Shown one piece after another: positions 9,144 to 19,509 of a DNA stretch of 64,000 nucleotides (within the stretch, counting starts at the first letter, position 1; each line of letters opens with the position of its first letter). The translations under genes and the position numbers were made by a program. Under the pieces are notes generated by a model, which had not been told where the DNA came from, did not search any database, and saw only the letters and a program-made list of their open reading frames with translations. The stretch is from Deltaproteobacteria bacterium (GTDB taxonomy: Bacteria > UBA10199 > DSSB01 > JACPFA01): positions 62,001 to 126,000 of the forward strand of contig JACPFA010000033.1 in assembly GCA_016183235.1 (NCBI GenBank). Reading direction: 5' to 3'.

Positions 9144-10046
9144 TTAAAAATACCCTTCTTTTTTCTTCTCTTCCATCGATGAATCCGAGCCATGGTCAAT
9201 TACGCGATTTTCTCGTTCGGAACGTTTGTGATGAAAAGTTTCATCGACAATTTCTTGCAAGGTTGTGGCCGTGGAGCGAATCGCCCCCGTACAAGGGGTG
9301 CAACCGAGCGAGCGATAGCGACAAACAATTTTTTCAATTTTATCTCCCGGTCGTGGGGGATTTTTTTCGGTCAGTGGTAAAATCATTTCCCCACGAACAA
9401 TCACTTCTCGTTCTTTAGCAAAATACAGTGGCACCACGGGGATTTTTTCCACCATGATGTAATGCCAAATATCGGCCTCTGTCCAATTGGAGAGCGGAAA
9501 CACGCGAATCGATTGCCCTGGATTAATTTGCGCGTTGTAAAGGTTCCACAATTCGGGGCGCTGATTTTTAGGGTCCCATTGCCCAAATTCATCGCGAAAA
9601 GAATAAATTCTTTCTTTGGCCCGTGATTTTTCTTCTTCACGCCGGGCCCCACCAAAAGCCGCATCAAAACCATATTTACTCAAAGCCTGAAGCAACCCCG
9701 TAGTTTTTAAGGCCCCACAACATTTGTCAGTACCATATTGCCAAGGGTTCATATTCCCAGCAATGGCACTTTCGTTGCGCTCAACAATGAGATTAGCCCC
9801 AATACTTTTAATAAATTGATCCCGAAATTCATACATTTCGGGGAATTTATAACCCGTATCGATGTGCATGAGTGGAAAGGGAATTTTGCCCGGATAAAAA
9901 GCCTTGAGGGCCAAGCGCACCATCACACTAGAATCTTTACCCACCGAATAAAGCATGACCGGGTTTTTAAACTCGGCCACTACCTCACGGATAATATGAA
10001 TGCTTTCCGATTCTAATTCTTCTAAATGAGTTAAATGATGAGTCAT
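9144..10046 (-). CDS. cysD: Sulfate adenylyltransferase subunit 2
   Basis: 300 residues, PP-loop (N-type ATP pyrophosphatase) family: [12 protein letters not shown] loop, [34 protein letters not shown] and a Cys-containing [13 protein letters not shown], all typical of CysD. It makes adenosine 5'-phosphosulfate together with CysN, which follows immediately in the same operon. Confidence 0.96.
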   Translation of the reverse strand: MTHHLTHLEELESESIHIIREVVAEFKNPVMLYSVGKDSSVMVRLALKAFYPGKIPFPLMHIDTGYKFPEMYEFRDQFIKSIGANLIVERNESAIAGNMNPWQYGTDKCCGALKTTGLLQALSKYGFDAAFGGARREEEKSRAKERIYSFRDEFGQWDPKNQRPELWNLYNAQINPGQSIRVFPLSNWTEADIWHYIMVEKIPVVPLYFAKEREVIVRGEMILPLTEKNPPRPGDKIEKIVCRYRSLGCTPCTGAIRSTATTLQEIVDETFHHKRSERENRVIDHGSDSSMEEKKKEGYF

Positions 10047-10069
10047 AATTTATCAGCAAGCCTCAAAAG

Positions 10070-10192
10070 GGGGCCTCTAAAAAGGGCCCAGATGCAAGGC
10101 GCCCGCAAAGACGCGACCGGAGCGTATATGGAAATACGTGAGGATCGCGGCTTTGCGGGCAACGCTGCAGATGGGTCCTTTTTAGAGGCCCC
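10070..10192. repeat. Palindromic element P-B copy 1
   Basis: Arms at about 10070-10085 (GGGGCCTCTAAAAAGG) and 10177-10192 pair completely. The core has AGATGCAAGGC on the left and CAACGCTGCAGATGG on the right and matches the element inside RNase P RNA at 48326-48452 in order and length. Where the two copies differ in the stem both sides differ, so pairing is kept. It ends one base before the hpf stop codon and lies between hpf and cysD. Confidence 0.85.
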
Positions 10193-10513
10193 TTAGGCTG
10201 ATTTAATGGAACCATTGTGCCGCCGCTGCGATACCCTCAGGTCATGATCTTTGCGCAGCTGCATTTCTAATTTATGCACGGCTAGATCAATGGATTTATA
10301 CATGTCGTCGGACAATTCCGTGCTCGTATAATCCTTGCGATTGGCATGAAATTCAATCTTACATTGAAAACTCTGTTTTTTCCCAACCACCGCAAGATAA
10401 ACATGGGCATTATCCGGATCGGCAAACTTGGTAAGGTGACCCATAACGCCTTCAATATGATTTTCAATAGCTTCGGTTCTTTCTACATCGTGAAAATGAA
10501 TCTGAATTTGCAT
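10193..10513 (-). CDS. hpf: Ribosome hibernation promoting factor / sigma-54 modulation protein
   Basis: 106 residues from the ATG at 10513, chosen because AGGAG stands 6-7 nt upstream; an in-frame start at 10537 would precede that site. Short HPF/YfiA type: MQIQIHFHDVERTEAIENHI at the N-terminus, the beta-strand CKIEFHANRKD, and a helix ending in KLEMQLRKDHD. Binds the 30S decoding region in resting cells. It lacks the long C-terminal dimerisation domain. The stop codon is adjacent to palindrome P-B copy 1. Confidence 0.88.
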   Translation of the reverse strand: MQIQIHFHDVERTEAIENHIEGVMGHLTKFADPDNAHVYLAVVGKKQSFQCKIEFHANRKDYTSTELSDDMYKSIDLAVHKLEMQLRKDHDLRVSQRRHNGSIKSA

Positions 10514-10580
10514 TAAACACTCCTCATCGTCAAACAACGAATTCTGTTATGCTTATGGTTGGGATGAAATGTCAAGCCCA

Positions 10581-11966
10581 TCAGAAATCGGAGAGAGAAA
10601 TCCAAAAGATCGCCTGGCCAGCATCATCGATAACCATCAATTTCCCCGCACTTTCATCGATGACTAAACGCGCTGGATCAATGGCCTGCGTGCTCACCGA
10701 AGACGAAGCTGCTGCAGATTGCGCTGGGCTATATTTATAAACAACTCCATCTGTGCCTAACATATAAAGATCAGTGCAACTGCTACGATCCCCACAAACA
10801 ATATCCACGGCTAAAACAGAGTCCGGCAATGTTAATTCATTAAAACCAAAATTCGAATCAAAATAACCAGGGATTGAATCGGAGATGCGAATTCCTAAAG
10901 GCCGCTTCACTGCACTTGCGCCCACCACTTGACCAGCCGAAAAGGCACGATATTGGGCGGGCACACTATTAGTACTACCATTGATTAATTGGGTGTCTTC
11001 AAACATAACCAACTCCATTGTCCCATCGGTTGCACCAACATAAACAAACCAACCTTCATTACCAAAGGTTGCAAGACCTAAAATAGAATCTACGTCGATA
11101 TTTGAAACCTGGTCACTCTCCGTCGGATAAGCCGTGCTAATCAGATACTTTATTAACTCAACAAAGTCAGTGCCCGCACATAACAAAAGATAATCTGTAG
11201 GATCAGCGCCACTAGCACCAGGGCTATCGATACGCACATATTTTAGTGAGGCATTGGTACATTGACTACCCTGAGAACTGGTTAAAGCTGAAGCTGATCG
11301 ATTAATTTTATGCAGCTTATTATTCGCATAGTCTGTAACCAAGATAACATCGTCTTTAGCGGTTGCACTCGTTAATTCCATGGTAGAATCATTGATGATC
11401 GAAACAAGATCAAACGTCGATTCTAAAGACGTGCCGGTATTACTAAAAACTTTCAGCGTATATTGATCGCTTAAATCTTTCCCTAAAAGGTAGCTGCGAT
11501 TATTTTCTTCATCTACATACACATCAATAATTTGCGATAACTTATGGGCAAAGGCGTCATCCGGCACCGTAATACTGCCGCAGCTGGCGCTGGTACCCGC
11601 ACTGGTGGTTTGCCGAATACAAAGGATATCACCCGCATCGGCCGTAATGGAACAAGCAAATGAACCATCACTTTCTGCGGTATCGCAAAATTGACTGGCA
11701 TAGGCGGTTGAAGACAAAATCTGTTGCCATGGGATGATCGAGCTCGTGCCATCTTGCACCTCGATGGTAACCTCAGCCCCACCTTCCACGGCCCCGGCCT
11801 CGCCCACCACATACACACTGCCACTGCCATCGGGTGTCACCGTAATATTAGCCACGGTTGGCGCTGGAATAGAAACCGGCGGTGCTGCAGAACCACAATT
11901 GCTGAGGATTAAAAATAGACTAAAAAGAAAGGCGGCGCGTAGGAGGCGCAAATTGCTTGGGAACAT
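10581..11966 (-). CDS. Secreted lipoprotein with Ig-like and propeller-like repeats, function unknown
   Basis: 461 residues from ATG 11966, which has GAGGG upstream; a TTG at 11993 is less likely. The leader ends LILSNC, a plausible lipobox. Residues about 35-110 look like an immunoglobulin-type beta-sandwich (VYVVGEAGAVEGGAEVTIEV), with four Cys (QFCDTAESDGSFACS, LCIRQ, ASCGS) that may form disulfides. The rest has repeated strands such as VYVDEENNRSYLLGKD and LYMLGTDGVVYKYSP, like a beta-propeller. No enzyme motif is seen. It is transcribed alone. Confidence 0.7.
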   Translation of the reverse strand: MFPSNLRLLRAAFLFSLFLILSNCGSAAPPVSIPAPTVANITVTPDGSGSVYVVGEAGAVEGGAEVTIEVQDGTSSIIPWQQILSSTAYASQFCDTAESDGSFACSITADAGDILCIRQTTSAGTSASCGSITVPDDAFAHKLSQIIDVYVDEENNRSYLLGKDLSDQYTLKVFSNTGTSLESTFDLVSIINDSTMELTSATAKDDVILVTDYANNKLHKINRSASALTSSQGSQCTNASLKYVRIDSPGASGADPTDYLLLCAGTDFVELIKYLISTAYPTESDQVSNIDVDSILGLATFGNEGWFVYVGATDGTMELVMFEDTQLINGSTNSVPAQYRAFSAGQVVGASAVKRPLGIRISDSIPGYFDSNFGFNELTLPDSVLAVDIVCGDRSSCTDLYMLGTDGVVYKYSPAQSAAASSSVSTQAIDPARLVIDESAGKLMVIDDAGQAIFWISLSDF

Positions 11967-12077
11967 GAAAAAGCCCTCAATGGATCGTATCAACTAGACA
12001 CCTCTAACCTTATGCAGGTTAAAGAGCCACTATACTATCCTTTTGGTGCCCCTACGAGAAAATTTAGAAGACTCACT

Positions 12078-12160
12078 TGTCATTGCGAGGCCAGCCGGCC
12101 GAAGCAATCCCCTCGGTTAGGCAGAAGAGATTGCTTCACCCTGCTGGGTTCGCAATGACA
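12078..12160. repeat. Solo R1 palindromic repeat (TGTCATTGCGAG type)
   Basis: Begins TGTCATTGCGAG, ends CGCAATGACA, with an inner GAAGCAATC/GATTGCTTC pair. It is the same type as the elements nested in P-C copy 1 and P-D copy 2, but here it stands alone in the 417-nt gap between a lipoprotein and the sigma-54 regulator. Confidence 0.8.
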
Positions 12161-12196
12161 GAAACCCTAACACAACTACTATAAAAAAAATTTAAA

Positions 12197-12267
12197 GCTC
12201 AATCAATGGTTATCTCATCAAAAAAATCTTAGAACTTAAACGAGATAACCATTGGTTATCCTTGAGC
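12197..12267. promoter_or_regulatory. Imperfect inverted repeat upstream of the kinase/sigma-54 regulator
   Basis: The left arm 12197-12216 and right arm 12242-12267 are complementary (GCTCAA, AATGGTTATCTC and complements), the right arm having 8 extra bases that repeat GGTTATC. It lies 117 nt before the regulator's start, followed by a very AT-rich stretch at 12305-12365. It could be an operator or a transcript hairpin; nothing decides between them. Confidence 0.45.
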
Positions 12268-12383
12268 TTCCCCTTTTCCCCTATCCAAAAAATCGATGCT
12301 GTTAAATAATTTATATATATAATATTTTTACAAAGAACCGCTTTAACTATATAATCAAGTGCCTACTTAATAGAAATTATCGA

Positions 12384-15300
12384 ATGAAAGTGGGGCCGAA
12401 GTTGCCTACCATTGATCAACAATATGAAATCATTAAAGAATTGGGCTCAGGCCTACAATCTACGGTTTTCTTGGTCAAAAAAACAAACCAATGCCTTGCC
12501 TTAAAGCTTTTTAAAGAGGCCCTGCCTGGTTACGATGTTAATGCGACCCTCGAAGCGATTAAGGCGGAGTGCCAAGTTTTAAAACAGCTCCATCACCCTG
12601 GCATCGGAAATTTAGAAGAATTTGGCTATGACCCCAACCGGCAACAATATTATTTAGTTTCAGAATATATTGAAGGCAATAATCTCTACGAGGCCACCCA
12701 CGAAGCCCATTTTGAAACCGTTGAAAATCTTTTCATTCAGGCCTTACGTGCCCTAGCTTATATCCACAGTCGAAAAATTTTTCACTGCGATTTAAAACCT
12801 GAAAATATTCGGGTTCAGCCTTCCGGGGTTTTGAAAATGATCGACTTCGGATTGAGTGGTTTAAAAACCAACAACACTTTTTTTGGTACCCCGGCTTATG
12901 TAGCACCCGAATTAGCCTTTGGCTTTGCACCCAACAGTCGCTCTGATCTTTATAGTTTAGCAGTTACTTTTTATGAATGTATCTTACGCATCAATCCGTT
13001 TCGCAGCCCTACTTTAACCGAAACTTTAGGGCTGCAACAATCGCTACATCCCACTGAATTAAGAAAAATCAATGTTCACATTCCGGAATATTTTTCTACT
13101 TTGATTGCCAGGCTCATGGCAAAAAATCCCAGCCGCCGCCCAGGTAGTGCGGCTTTAACTCTTAAGGCGCTCAATCAACTCTCTGGCAAACAAATCCCTT
13201 TAGAAACCGAAGCCACTCTGCAAAGCTATCTCCCGACCGACACCGAACTCATCGGGCGCAAAGAAATCTTACGTTCTTTTGAAAATATTTTAGCAACGCC
13301 CCAGAACTCTACCCTAATTTTATGGGGTGAAAGGGGCAGCGGGAAAACGCGCCTCTTAAAAGAATTAAAATTTTTAGCCCAACTCAAAGGGATTTTTACC
13401 CAAAGTTTGAGTAAACCTGCCTTGCCTTTAAAAGAAGAAGCTTGTGTCTTATTTTTCGACAATGCAACTCCTGATGCTTTAAAAAACCTCCACTTACTAG
13501 TTTTAAGTTTTCGCTTTCCTCTTTTGATCGTGGCCACCTGTCACCTGGCCCCCGAAGAAATCGAAGGCTACAAATTTGAACTGCCTCCCTTTACACCTGA
13601 TGAAATCAAACAATACCTCACCTCACTCACGGGCTTAAGCGATCCTCCGCTTCAATTATGTCAGGAATTACAAAAGCGAACCCATGGCAATCCTTTATTC
13701 ATCACGCATCTTTTACAAGAACTCATCACTCAAAAGCGCCTTTTTGATGACATGGGGCGATGGTCTAAAGATACCTTTGAAGATTTGGGAGTGGAATTTG
13801 AAAACCTTCCCCCCCCTGAACAAATGAAACACTACTTTGACAAACTTTTAACTCATCTTAAACCGGATGAGCTTCTCATCTTAAAGCTCATGGCTATTCA
13901 TCCTAGCTCGGTTAATCAAAAAGACCTACGAGCACTTCTTCCCAACTCAGAGCCTCTATTACTTAATCTATTGGGAAAAGACCTCTTAGCAAGACTTGAT
14001 TTCACCTACCACTTTACTAATCCACTTTTAAAAACCCACTTACAAAGCAAACTAAAAGATGAAGCCCCTTCGCTACATCAACGTTGGTTAAAAATAATTA
14101 AACCAACCGATCCTACTACTTATCTCCATCATGCAGGTAGAATTGAAAACAACGAAGCCGCAGCCAAAGAGCTTCTCTCATTGGCAGAACATCAATTAAA
14201 AGAGAGCCAGCTCGATAACGCCTTACAAAATATTCAACTCGCTTTATCTTACAAGCTCCAAGAGGTTGAACTGCAAGCTAAATTACTTAACTTACAGGGA
14301 ATTATTTACGAAAAACTTAATCTTTTTACTCAAGCCCTCCAAACCTTTGACCAAATTCGTTCGCTCTTACCCAAACTTAAAAATCTGGCCTCTAACCTAC
14401 CTTGGAGAATCGAATTACTAGAAAAAATCGGCGTAACTTACTTGCGGGGTGAGCAACTCGAAAAAGCCAAAGAATGTTTTGTGGCAGGGCTTGCCTTACT
14501 CGAAGATAAAGATGATTTTTTAACCAGGCAATTGCTCTTTAAAAATTATTTGGGTCGAGTGCGAATTAAAGAGGGTAACCTCCAAGAGGCGCAAAACATT
14601 TTTCAAACCACCCAAGATATTTGGGCAAAACTGCCACAAGACCGCCAAGCCCAAGTGGTTAACAATGATTTAGGCAATGTGCTGCTCATGCAGCAAAACT
14701 TTTCAGCTGGCCTACAACAATTTCAATCAGATTTAATCTTCTTTAAAAAAATTGCCCATGCCCAACTGATTGCTCGCACCCTCTATAATTTGGGAGAAAC
14801 TTATTTTCACTTAAAAGATTATGAAAACACCATTCATTGTTTGAAAGAATGCGTGGAACGCTCCCATGAAATAAAAAATTATGAATTGTTACTCAGGGCC
14901 TACAATGGCCTAGGTAATGTTTATAATGTAAAAAACGACCTACAGGAGAGTCTGCATTATTACTCCAGAGCATTAAGAATCGCTGAAAAAACCCATGAGT
15001 TCCAAAGCCAAGCTGCCATTTCGACCAACATGGGGAATATTCAAAACCAATTGAACCAACTCGAAGAAGCCTTGGTGCTATTGAAGGGCGCCATTAACAT
15101 TATAAAAAGTTTAGGCGGACGAACCGCCCATGAACAATATTTTGAAATTCGTGCCCTGGTTGAATTAGCCGATGTGTACTTAAAGCTAGAACGATGGGAA
15201 GAAAGCCGCGATTGTTTGCGCGATGCCTTGCACTTAGCTGAAAATTCTGAAGCCAACCGCAATCAAATTTTTTGGATCAAACTCGGGCAATTGAAATATT

Positions 15301-17273
15301 CATTGCTCCGCCAAGAGACCGATCGAGTCAAAGAATTGCAACATGAGTTAACTCAAAGCGCTACCGAAGAATCTCAACATAAAGAAATTAAAACTCTGCT
15401 AGAAAACTTTTCTAAACCACCTGAAAAAAAATCGATACCTGCACCCATGGGTCACAAAAAAAGGGATACCCGCATGGAAACTCTAACCGAACTAGAATAT
15501 CAAAAATTATTAAGCCTGATTAAATTGATTAATTCTGAACACGATCTTGATTTTGTCTTAAAATCAATTCTTCACCATGCCTTGGAATTGTCTGGCGCTG
15601 AAAGAGGCTTAATTTTATTACTCAATGAATCTGATCAATTAGAAATAAAATGTTGGGTCAATATGGAGGTCGACCCTTCTTTAGAACAAATTTCAACCAC
15701 CATTGCTCAAAAAGCCATCGATAATGGGCAAACAATTAAAACCGACAACGCCTACGATGACGAACGCTTTAATCAATACCAGTCGGTTTTAGTTTTAAAA
15801 CTACGGTCGATTCTTTGCTTGCCCATTTACTCTCGTAACCGCACGATTGGGGTGTTGTATCTCGACAACAAATTTCGAGCCAATGTGTTTGGCAAGGTTA
15901 ATCAAATACTGCTGGAAGCTTTTTGCGATCAAACCGGTATTGCTATTGAAAATGCTCACCTCTTTAAAAAACTACAAGCCGCGACTCTCCAGTTAGAAGA
16001 CAAGCTGAAAAAAACTCAAGACGAAGTGGAGCATTATCAAAATTTAATTCAAGAAGGTGGGGCGGGGCCTACTCGCTATAGTTACAAAAATATTGTGTCT
16101 TCTACCAAAGCCATGCATGAAATTTTTCAAGTCATGGATAAGGTGACCAACACGAATCTCAATGTTTTTATCCAAGGAGAAACCGGAACCGGAAAAGAAC
16201 TCATCGCCAAGGCCCTCCACTACAACCATAAATCTCGTGCTGACAAACGGTTTGTGGCCATTAACTGTGGGGCCATTCCTGAAAATTTAATTGAAAGTGA
16301 ATTGTTTGGTCATAAGGCAGGGGCGTTTACGGGGGCAATCAAAGATAAAAAAGGATTATTTTTAGAGGCCCACGGCGGCACTATCTTTTTAGATGAAATC
16401 GCCGATCTTCCTTTGAACTTGCAGGTTAAATTGCTTCGGGTTTTACAAGAAAATGAAATCACCCCGCTAGGTGGCTCCCAACCAGTTAAGGTTGATGCCA
16501 GGGTGCTATGTGCCTCGCATAAAGATTTAAACCAACTTACAAGTCTTGGGAAATTTAGAGAAGATCTTTATTACCGGCTTTGCCAAATCAAATTAACCCT
16601 GCCACCCCTAAGAGAGCGAAAAGAAGATATCCCACTATTGGTAGAAAAATTTGTGGGGGATTATGCTGAACAACACAAGCTTAAACAATCCCCTAAAATT
16701 AGTAGCGCTTTCATGAAAATCTTGATGGAACACGCTTGGCCAGGCAACATTCGCGAATTAGAGAATATTGTTCATGTCTCTTGTGCACTTTCTGATGGCA
16801 AAGTCTTAACGCCCGAGTGTCTACCCAGTCATTTTCAAATTCGTAACCAAACCGATCAAACCATCGACCCAACCCGCTACGTTGAATCTCAAAAAATTAA
16901 ACCCGTGGTCGAAACCCCCATTGATACCCATAACCCTTACGACCCTAACTTAGCTTGGCAAGATTATGAACGGCTTGTCTTTGCCAAGGCCTATGCCCAG
17001 TGCAATTTTAACCCCCAAGCAACAGCTAAAAGCCTGGATGTGTCTATTGCAACCATCTATAAAAAAATTAAAGAATTTGGATTGTCGAACCCTCACGCCG
17101 CAGTCTTCCAAGAAAAATTTCATTACGACACTCAGAAAAATCTTAAAGACTATCTAGAGTGCATCGTCAAAGCAGCCCATCTAGCTTCAGGAGAACGCCC
17201 TTACACCGCCATCAAATGGCTAAAAATTTCTCAGGGGCATTATTATAAAGTACTTAAAGGTTTAAGGGAATAA
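12384..17273 (+). CDS. Ser/Thr kinase - ATPase - TPR - GAF - sigma-54 activator - HTH fusion regulator
   Basis: 1629 residues. Kinase at about 14-280: HCDLKPEN (catalytic Asp136), IDFGLSG, GTPAYVAPE. P-loop ATPase with GERGSGKT at about 315. TPR repeats about 600-1000 (LEKAKECFVAGLALLE, YFHLKDYENTIHCLKE). GAF about 1040-1190. Sigma-54 AAA+ domain with GETGTGKE (1265), GAFTGA (1313-1318) and GGTIFLDEIAD, then a Fis-type HTH near 1560-1600 (ATAKSLDVSIATIYKKI) and a further HTH-like segment at the end (AIKWLKISQGHYYKVLKG). GAFTGA being intact means it can contact sigma-54. It should activate sigma-54 promoters in response to an unknown ligand and phosphorylation. Related kinase-GAF-sigma-54 fusions are known in Myxococcota. 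Monocistronic. Confidence 0.92.
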   Translation: MKVGPKLPTIDQQYEIIKELGSGLQSTVFLVKKTNQCLALKLFKEALPGYDVNATLEAIKAECQVLKQLHHPGIGNLEEFGYDPNRQQYYLVSEYIEGNNLYEATHEAHFETVENLFIQALRALAYIHSRKIFHCDLKPENIRVQPSGVLKMIDFGLSGLKTNNTFFGTPAYVAPELAFGFAPNSRSDLYSLAVTFYECILRINPFRSPTLTETLGLQQSLHPTELRKINVHIPEYFSTLIARLMAKNPSRRPGSAALTLKALNQLSGKQIPLETEATLQSYLPTDTELIGRKEILRSFENILATPQNSTLILWGERGSGKTRLLKELKFLAQLKGIFTQSLSKPALPLKEEACVLFFDNATPDALKNLHLLVLSFRFPLLIVATCHLAPEEIEGYKFELPPFTPDEIKQYLTSLTGLSDPPLQLCQELQKRTHGNPLFITHLLQELITQKRLFDDMGRWSKDTFEDLGVEFENLPPPEQMKHYFDKLLTHLKPDELLILKLMAIHPSSVNQKDLRALLPNSEPLLLNLLGKDLLARLDFTYHFTNPLLKTHLQSKLKDEAPSLHQRWLKIIKPTDPTTYLHHAGRIENNEAAAKELLSLAEHQLKESQLDNALQNIQLALSYKLQEVELQAKLLNLQGIIYEKLNLFTQALQTFDQIRSLLPKLKNLASNLPWRIELLEKIGVTYLRGEQLEKAKECFVAGLALLEDKDDFLTRQLLFKNYLGRVRIKEGNLQEAQNIFQTTQDIWAKLPQDRQAQVVNNDLGNVLLMQQNFSAGLQQFQSDLIFFKKIAHAQLIARTLYNLGETYFHLKDYENTIHCLKECVERSHEIKNYELLLRAYNGLGNVYNVKNDLQESLHYYSRALRIAEKTHEFQSQAAISTNMGNIQNQLNQLEEALVLLKGAINIIKSLGGRTAHEQYFEIRALVELADVYLKLERWEESRDCLRDALHLAENSEANRNQIFWIKLGQLKYSLLRQETDRVKELQHELTQSATEESQHKEIKTLLENFSKPPEKKSIPAPMGHKKRDTRMETLTELEYQKLLSLIKLINSEHDLDFVLKSILHHALELSGAERGLILLLNESDQLEIKCWVNMEVDPSLEQISTTIAQKAIDNGQTIKTDNAYDDERFNQYQSVLVLKLRSILCLPIYSRNRTIGVLYLDNKFRANVFGKVNQILLEAFCDQTGIAIENAHLFKKLQAATLQLEDKLKKTQDEVEHYQNLIQEGGAGPTRYSYKNIVSSTKAMHEIFQVMDKVTNTNLNVFIQGETGTGKELIAKALHYNHKSRADKRFVAINCGAIPENLIESELFGHKAGAFTGAIKDKKGLFLEAHGGTIFLDEIADLPLNLQVKLLRVLQENEITPLGGSQPVKVDARVLCASHKDLNQLTSLGKFREDLYYRLCQIKLTLPPLRERKEDIPLLVEKFVGDYAEQHKLKQSPKISSAFMKILMEHAWPGNIRELENIVHVSCALSDGKVLTPECLPSHFQIRNQTDQTIDPTRYVESQKIKPVVETPIDTHNPYDPNLAWQDYERLVFAKAYAQCNFNPQATAKSLDVSIATIYKKIKEFGLSNPHAAVFQEKFHYDTQKNLKDYLECIVKAAHLASGERPYTAIKWLKISQGHYYKVLKGLRE

Positions 17274-17276
17274 CCT

Positions 17277-17307
17277 TGTCATTGCGAGGCAAAGCCGAAG
17301 CAATCTC
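17277..17307. repeat. Half-copy of R1 repeat between convergent genes
   Basis: TGTCATTGCGAGG followed by GCCGAAGCAATC, the left half of the R1 repeat. It fills nearly all of the 36-nt gap between two convergent stop codons. Confidence 0.7.
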
Positions 17308-17309
17308 TC

Positions 17310-19301
17310 TTATATTTTTAACAAAGAACCAATCTTAACTGTAGAACTTTTCATTCCATTGGTCTTCATAATTTTTTGAACAGTGGTGCCATTGGTTCGA
17401 GCAATCTCAATAAGAGTATCCCCGTGTTTAACCCGATAATGAGCTTTTACATTTTTGGTTTTTGCTTTGGCCACTATTTTCGGTAATTGGACAACAGGGC
17501 CAGTTTTGGCATCAGAAGGAATGGTCAGAACCGTCCCATATTTTAAATTTTTAGCGGATTTGCCATTGGCCTGCATCAATGCGTTTAAGTTGGTATCATA
17601 ACGTTTGGCAATAAGGGTTAACGTCTCGCCCTTTTTCACTTTATGATAAATTTTACGTGCTGGCTTGGAAGTATTAACCGTTGGCTTGGTTGTAAGCGAG
17701 CCCGTATTGGCCTCGCTCAATACAATCGGATGGGTTGATTCTAACTGAGCTACCGCATTTTTAAGCTCGTTATCTAAAACGGCCGGGCTGACCTGTACCT
17801 GTTCTGCATCAAAATCAGCCAAAGCTAAATTGCCCGAGGCTTCTGTTGAGACAACAGAGAGAGGAGCAGGATTACTGGCAACCTCAGAAGTTTTTTCTTC
17901 GGTTGCAATGGGATTATTGTCGTTTAAATTGAGCGAAGCAAATTTCTGCACATTTTCTGGATTGACCTCTTGCTTAAGTTTGTCTTTTTTAGAGGCCAAC
18001 AACACCGATTCTACTTTTTTCTTACCACCACCCGTAGCATTAATACCACTGGGGTCATAACCCGAAGCCAATCCATAAAGGCGTCTGGCCCGCAATGCCG
18101 CAAGATCATCCCGAGTAGAAGCCCCACTTAAACTCCAACCCGAACCTTCGCCCGCTTGAGGAATTAACAAATCAGTCCCTCGTTTAAGGTGCTTGATGGT
18201 TTTTTTAGAATTATTGGCAACAATATCTCGGGTAGAAACCCCATAGCGTTTAGCGACTGATTTAAGCGTGTCCCCTTTGGCAACTTCATAACGGACCATA
18301 CGACGACTTGGACGGTTGCGGTCACGCACTCGATCGAGATTATGAGCCACTTTGACTGCCGTCCCTCTGGGAACTTTAACCTGATAACTATAAGGCGGTG
18401 TGACGCCCCGATAAAGCTCGGGGTTTAATAGATAAACTAAATCTTCCTCTACCCCAGCAGCTTGGGCAATGTTATCTAAGCCTATTGATTCGCTCGTACG
18501 CATTTTTTCAGTTGCTAAAGGGACTTGAGATTCAATGTTGGTGAAGCCATATTTATGAGGATTTTTACCAACAATGGCCGCGGCAAGAATTTTAGGCACA
18601 TAATCTTTGGTTTCTGGCCGAAAATAAGAACCTTCACAGAGTTCCCAAAAATTGGTGGTCCCATATTTTTCAATGGCTCGTTTTACCTTGCCCGCACCGG
18701 CATTATAGGCTGCAAAAGCTAGGTACCAATCCCCAAATTCTTTATGCAAATCGGCCAAATGCCGAAAAGCCGCATGGGTAGATTTTTCAATGTCTCGCCG
18801 CTCATCAATATAGTAGTCGACCTGCAACCCATAGTTGGCCCCGGTAGAACGGATGAATTGCCACGGCCCCACCGCACTGGCCCAACTGGTGGCTCGGGTA
18901 TTAAGCCCACTTTCGATCAAACTCAAAAAAGCAATATCTTTGGGCAAACCATATTGAGAGGCCACTTGAAAATAATAGGGAAAAAACCGCCCCGAACGAG
19001 CCAGTGAACGATTAAAGAAACCACGCCCCGACCCTGTAAAATAATCGACCCATTTGTGGACTCGGTCATTTAAAACAACCGGGATATCAAAAGAACGATT
19101 CGTGCCATAACGAACTTTGCCCTTCACCTTGGCATGATTGGTTTCATTGACACTATAAATAAGGTCATCAATATTTTTATAATGATGAACGGGTTTGCGA
19201 TGGGTATTTTTAGTGTGTTTAGGTGCCGATGCGCAAGCCGCAAACAACCCAACTATAGGAATTAATAGAAAAAAAAGAGGGATCCGCCTTAGGCTTGCCA
19301 T
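17310..19301 (-). CDS. mltD: Membrane-bound lytic murein transglycosylase D-like lipoprotein with three LysM domains
   Basis: 663 residues. Lipobox FAAC (Cys23). The transglycosylase domain at about 95-270 has FLSLIESGLNTRATS (catalytic Glu), AVGPWQFIRSTG, YYIDERRDIEKSTHAA and FAAYNAGAGKVKRAI, the family 1D signature. LysM repeats follow: YEVAKGDTLKSVAKRYGVS, then after a long low-complexity linker YHKVKKGETLTLIAKRYDT and YRVKHGDTLIEIARTNG at the C-terminus. Cleaves glycan strands to anhydromuropeptides at the outer membrane's inner face, with LysM holding peptidoglycan. Longer than E. coli MltD mainly through the linker. Confidence 0.93.
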   Translation of the reverse strand: MASLRRIPLFFLLIPIVGLFAACASAPKHTKNTHRKPVHHYKNIDDLIYSVNETNHAKVKGKVRYGTNRSFDIPVVLNDRVHKWVDYFTGSGRGFFNRSLARSGRFFPYYFQVASQYGLPKDIAFLSLIESGLNTRATSWASAVGPWQFIRSTGANYGLQVDYYIDERRDIEKSTHAAFRHLADLHKEFGDWYLAFAAYNAGAGKVKRAIEKYGTTNFWELCEGSYFRPETKDYVPKILAAAIVGKNPHKYGFTNIESQVPLATEKMRTSESIGLDNIAQAAGVEEDLVYLLNPELYRGVTPPYSYQVKVPRGTAVKVAHNLDRVRDRNRPSRRMVRYEVAKGDTLKSVAKRYGVSTRDIVANNSKKTIKHLKRGTDLLIPQAGEGSGWSLSGASTRDDLAALRARRLYGLASGYDPSGINATGGGKKKVESVLLASKKDKLKQEVNPENVQKFASLNLNDNNPIATEEKTSEVASNPAPLSVVSTEASGNLALADFDAEQVQVSPAVLDNELKNAVAQLESTHPIVLSEANTGSLTTKPTVNTSKPARKIYHKVKKGETLTLIAKRYDTNLNALMQANGKSAKNLKYGTVLTIPSDAKTGPVVQLPKIVAKAKTKNVKAHYRVKHGDTLIEIARTNGTTVQKIMKTNGMKSSTVKIGSLLKI

Positions 19302-19509
19302 AGTTTAATAACTTTCTCTAAAGTTTAAAATTAATCCCTATTTAACAGGTCCACTCTTTTAAGAAAATCGATCAGTCCCAGGATTCGCTTCGCATTATAC
19401 GAAATTCAGTAAAAGCCTGTCAAACAAATTGCTCATTCTGCCCCACTTTGTACAAACTTTTCAGAAGCCCCTATTTTGTTACTAAAAAAATTGACAGTCC
19501 TGCACCCCT

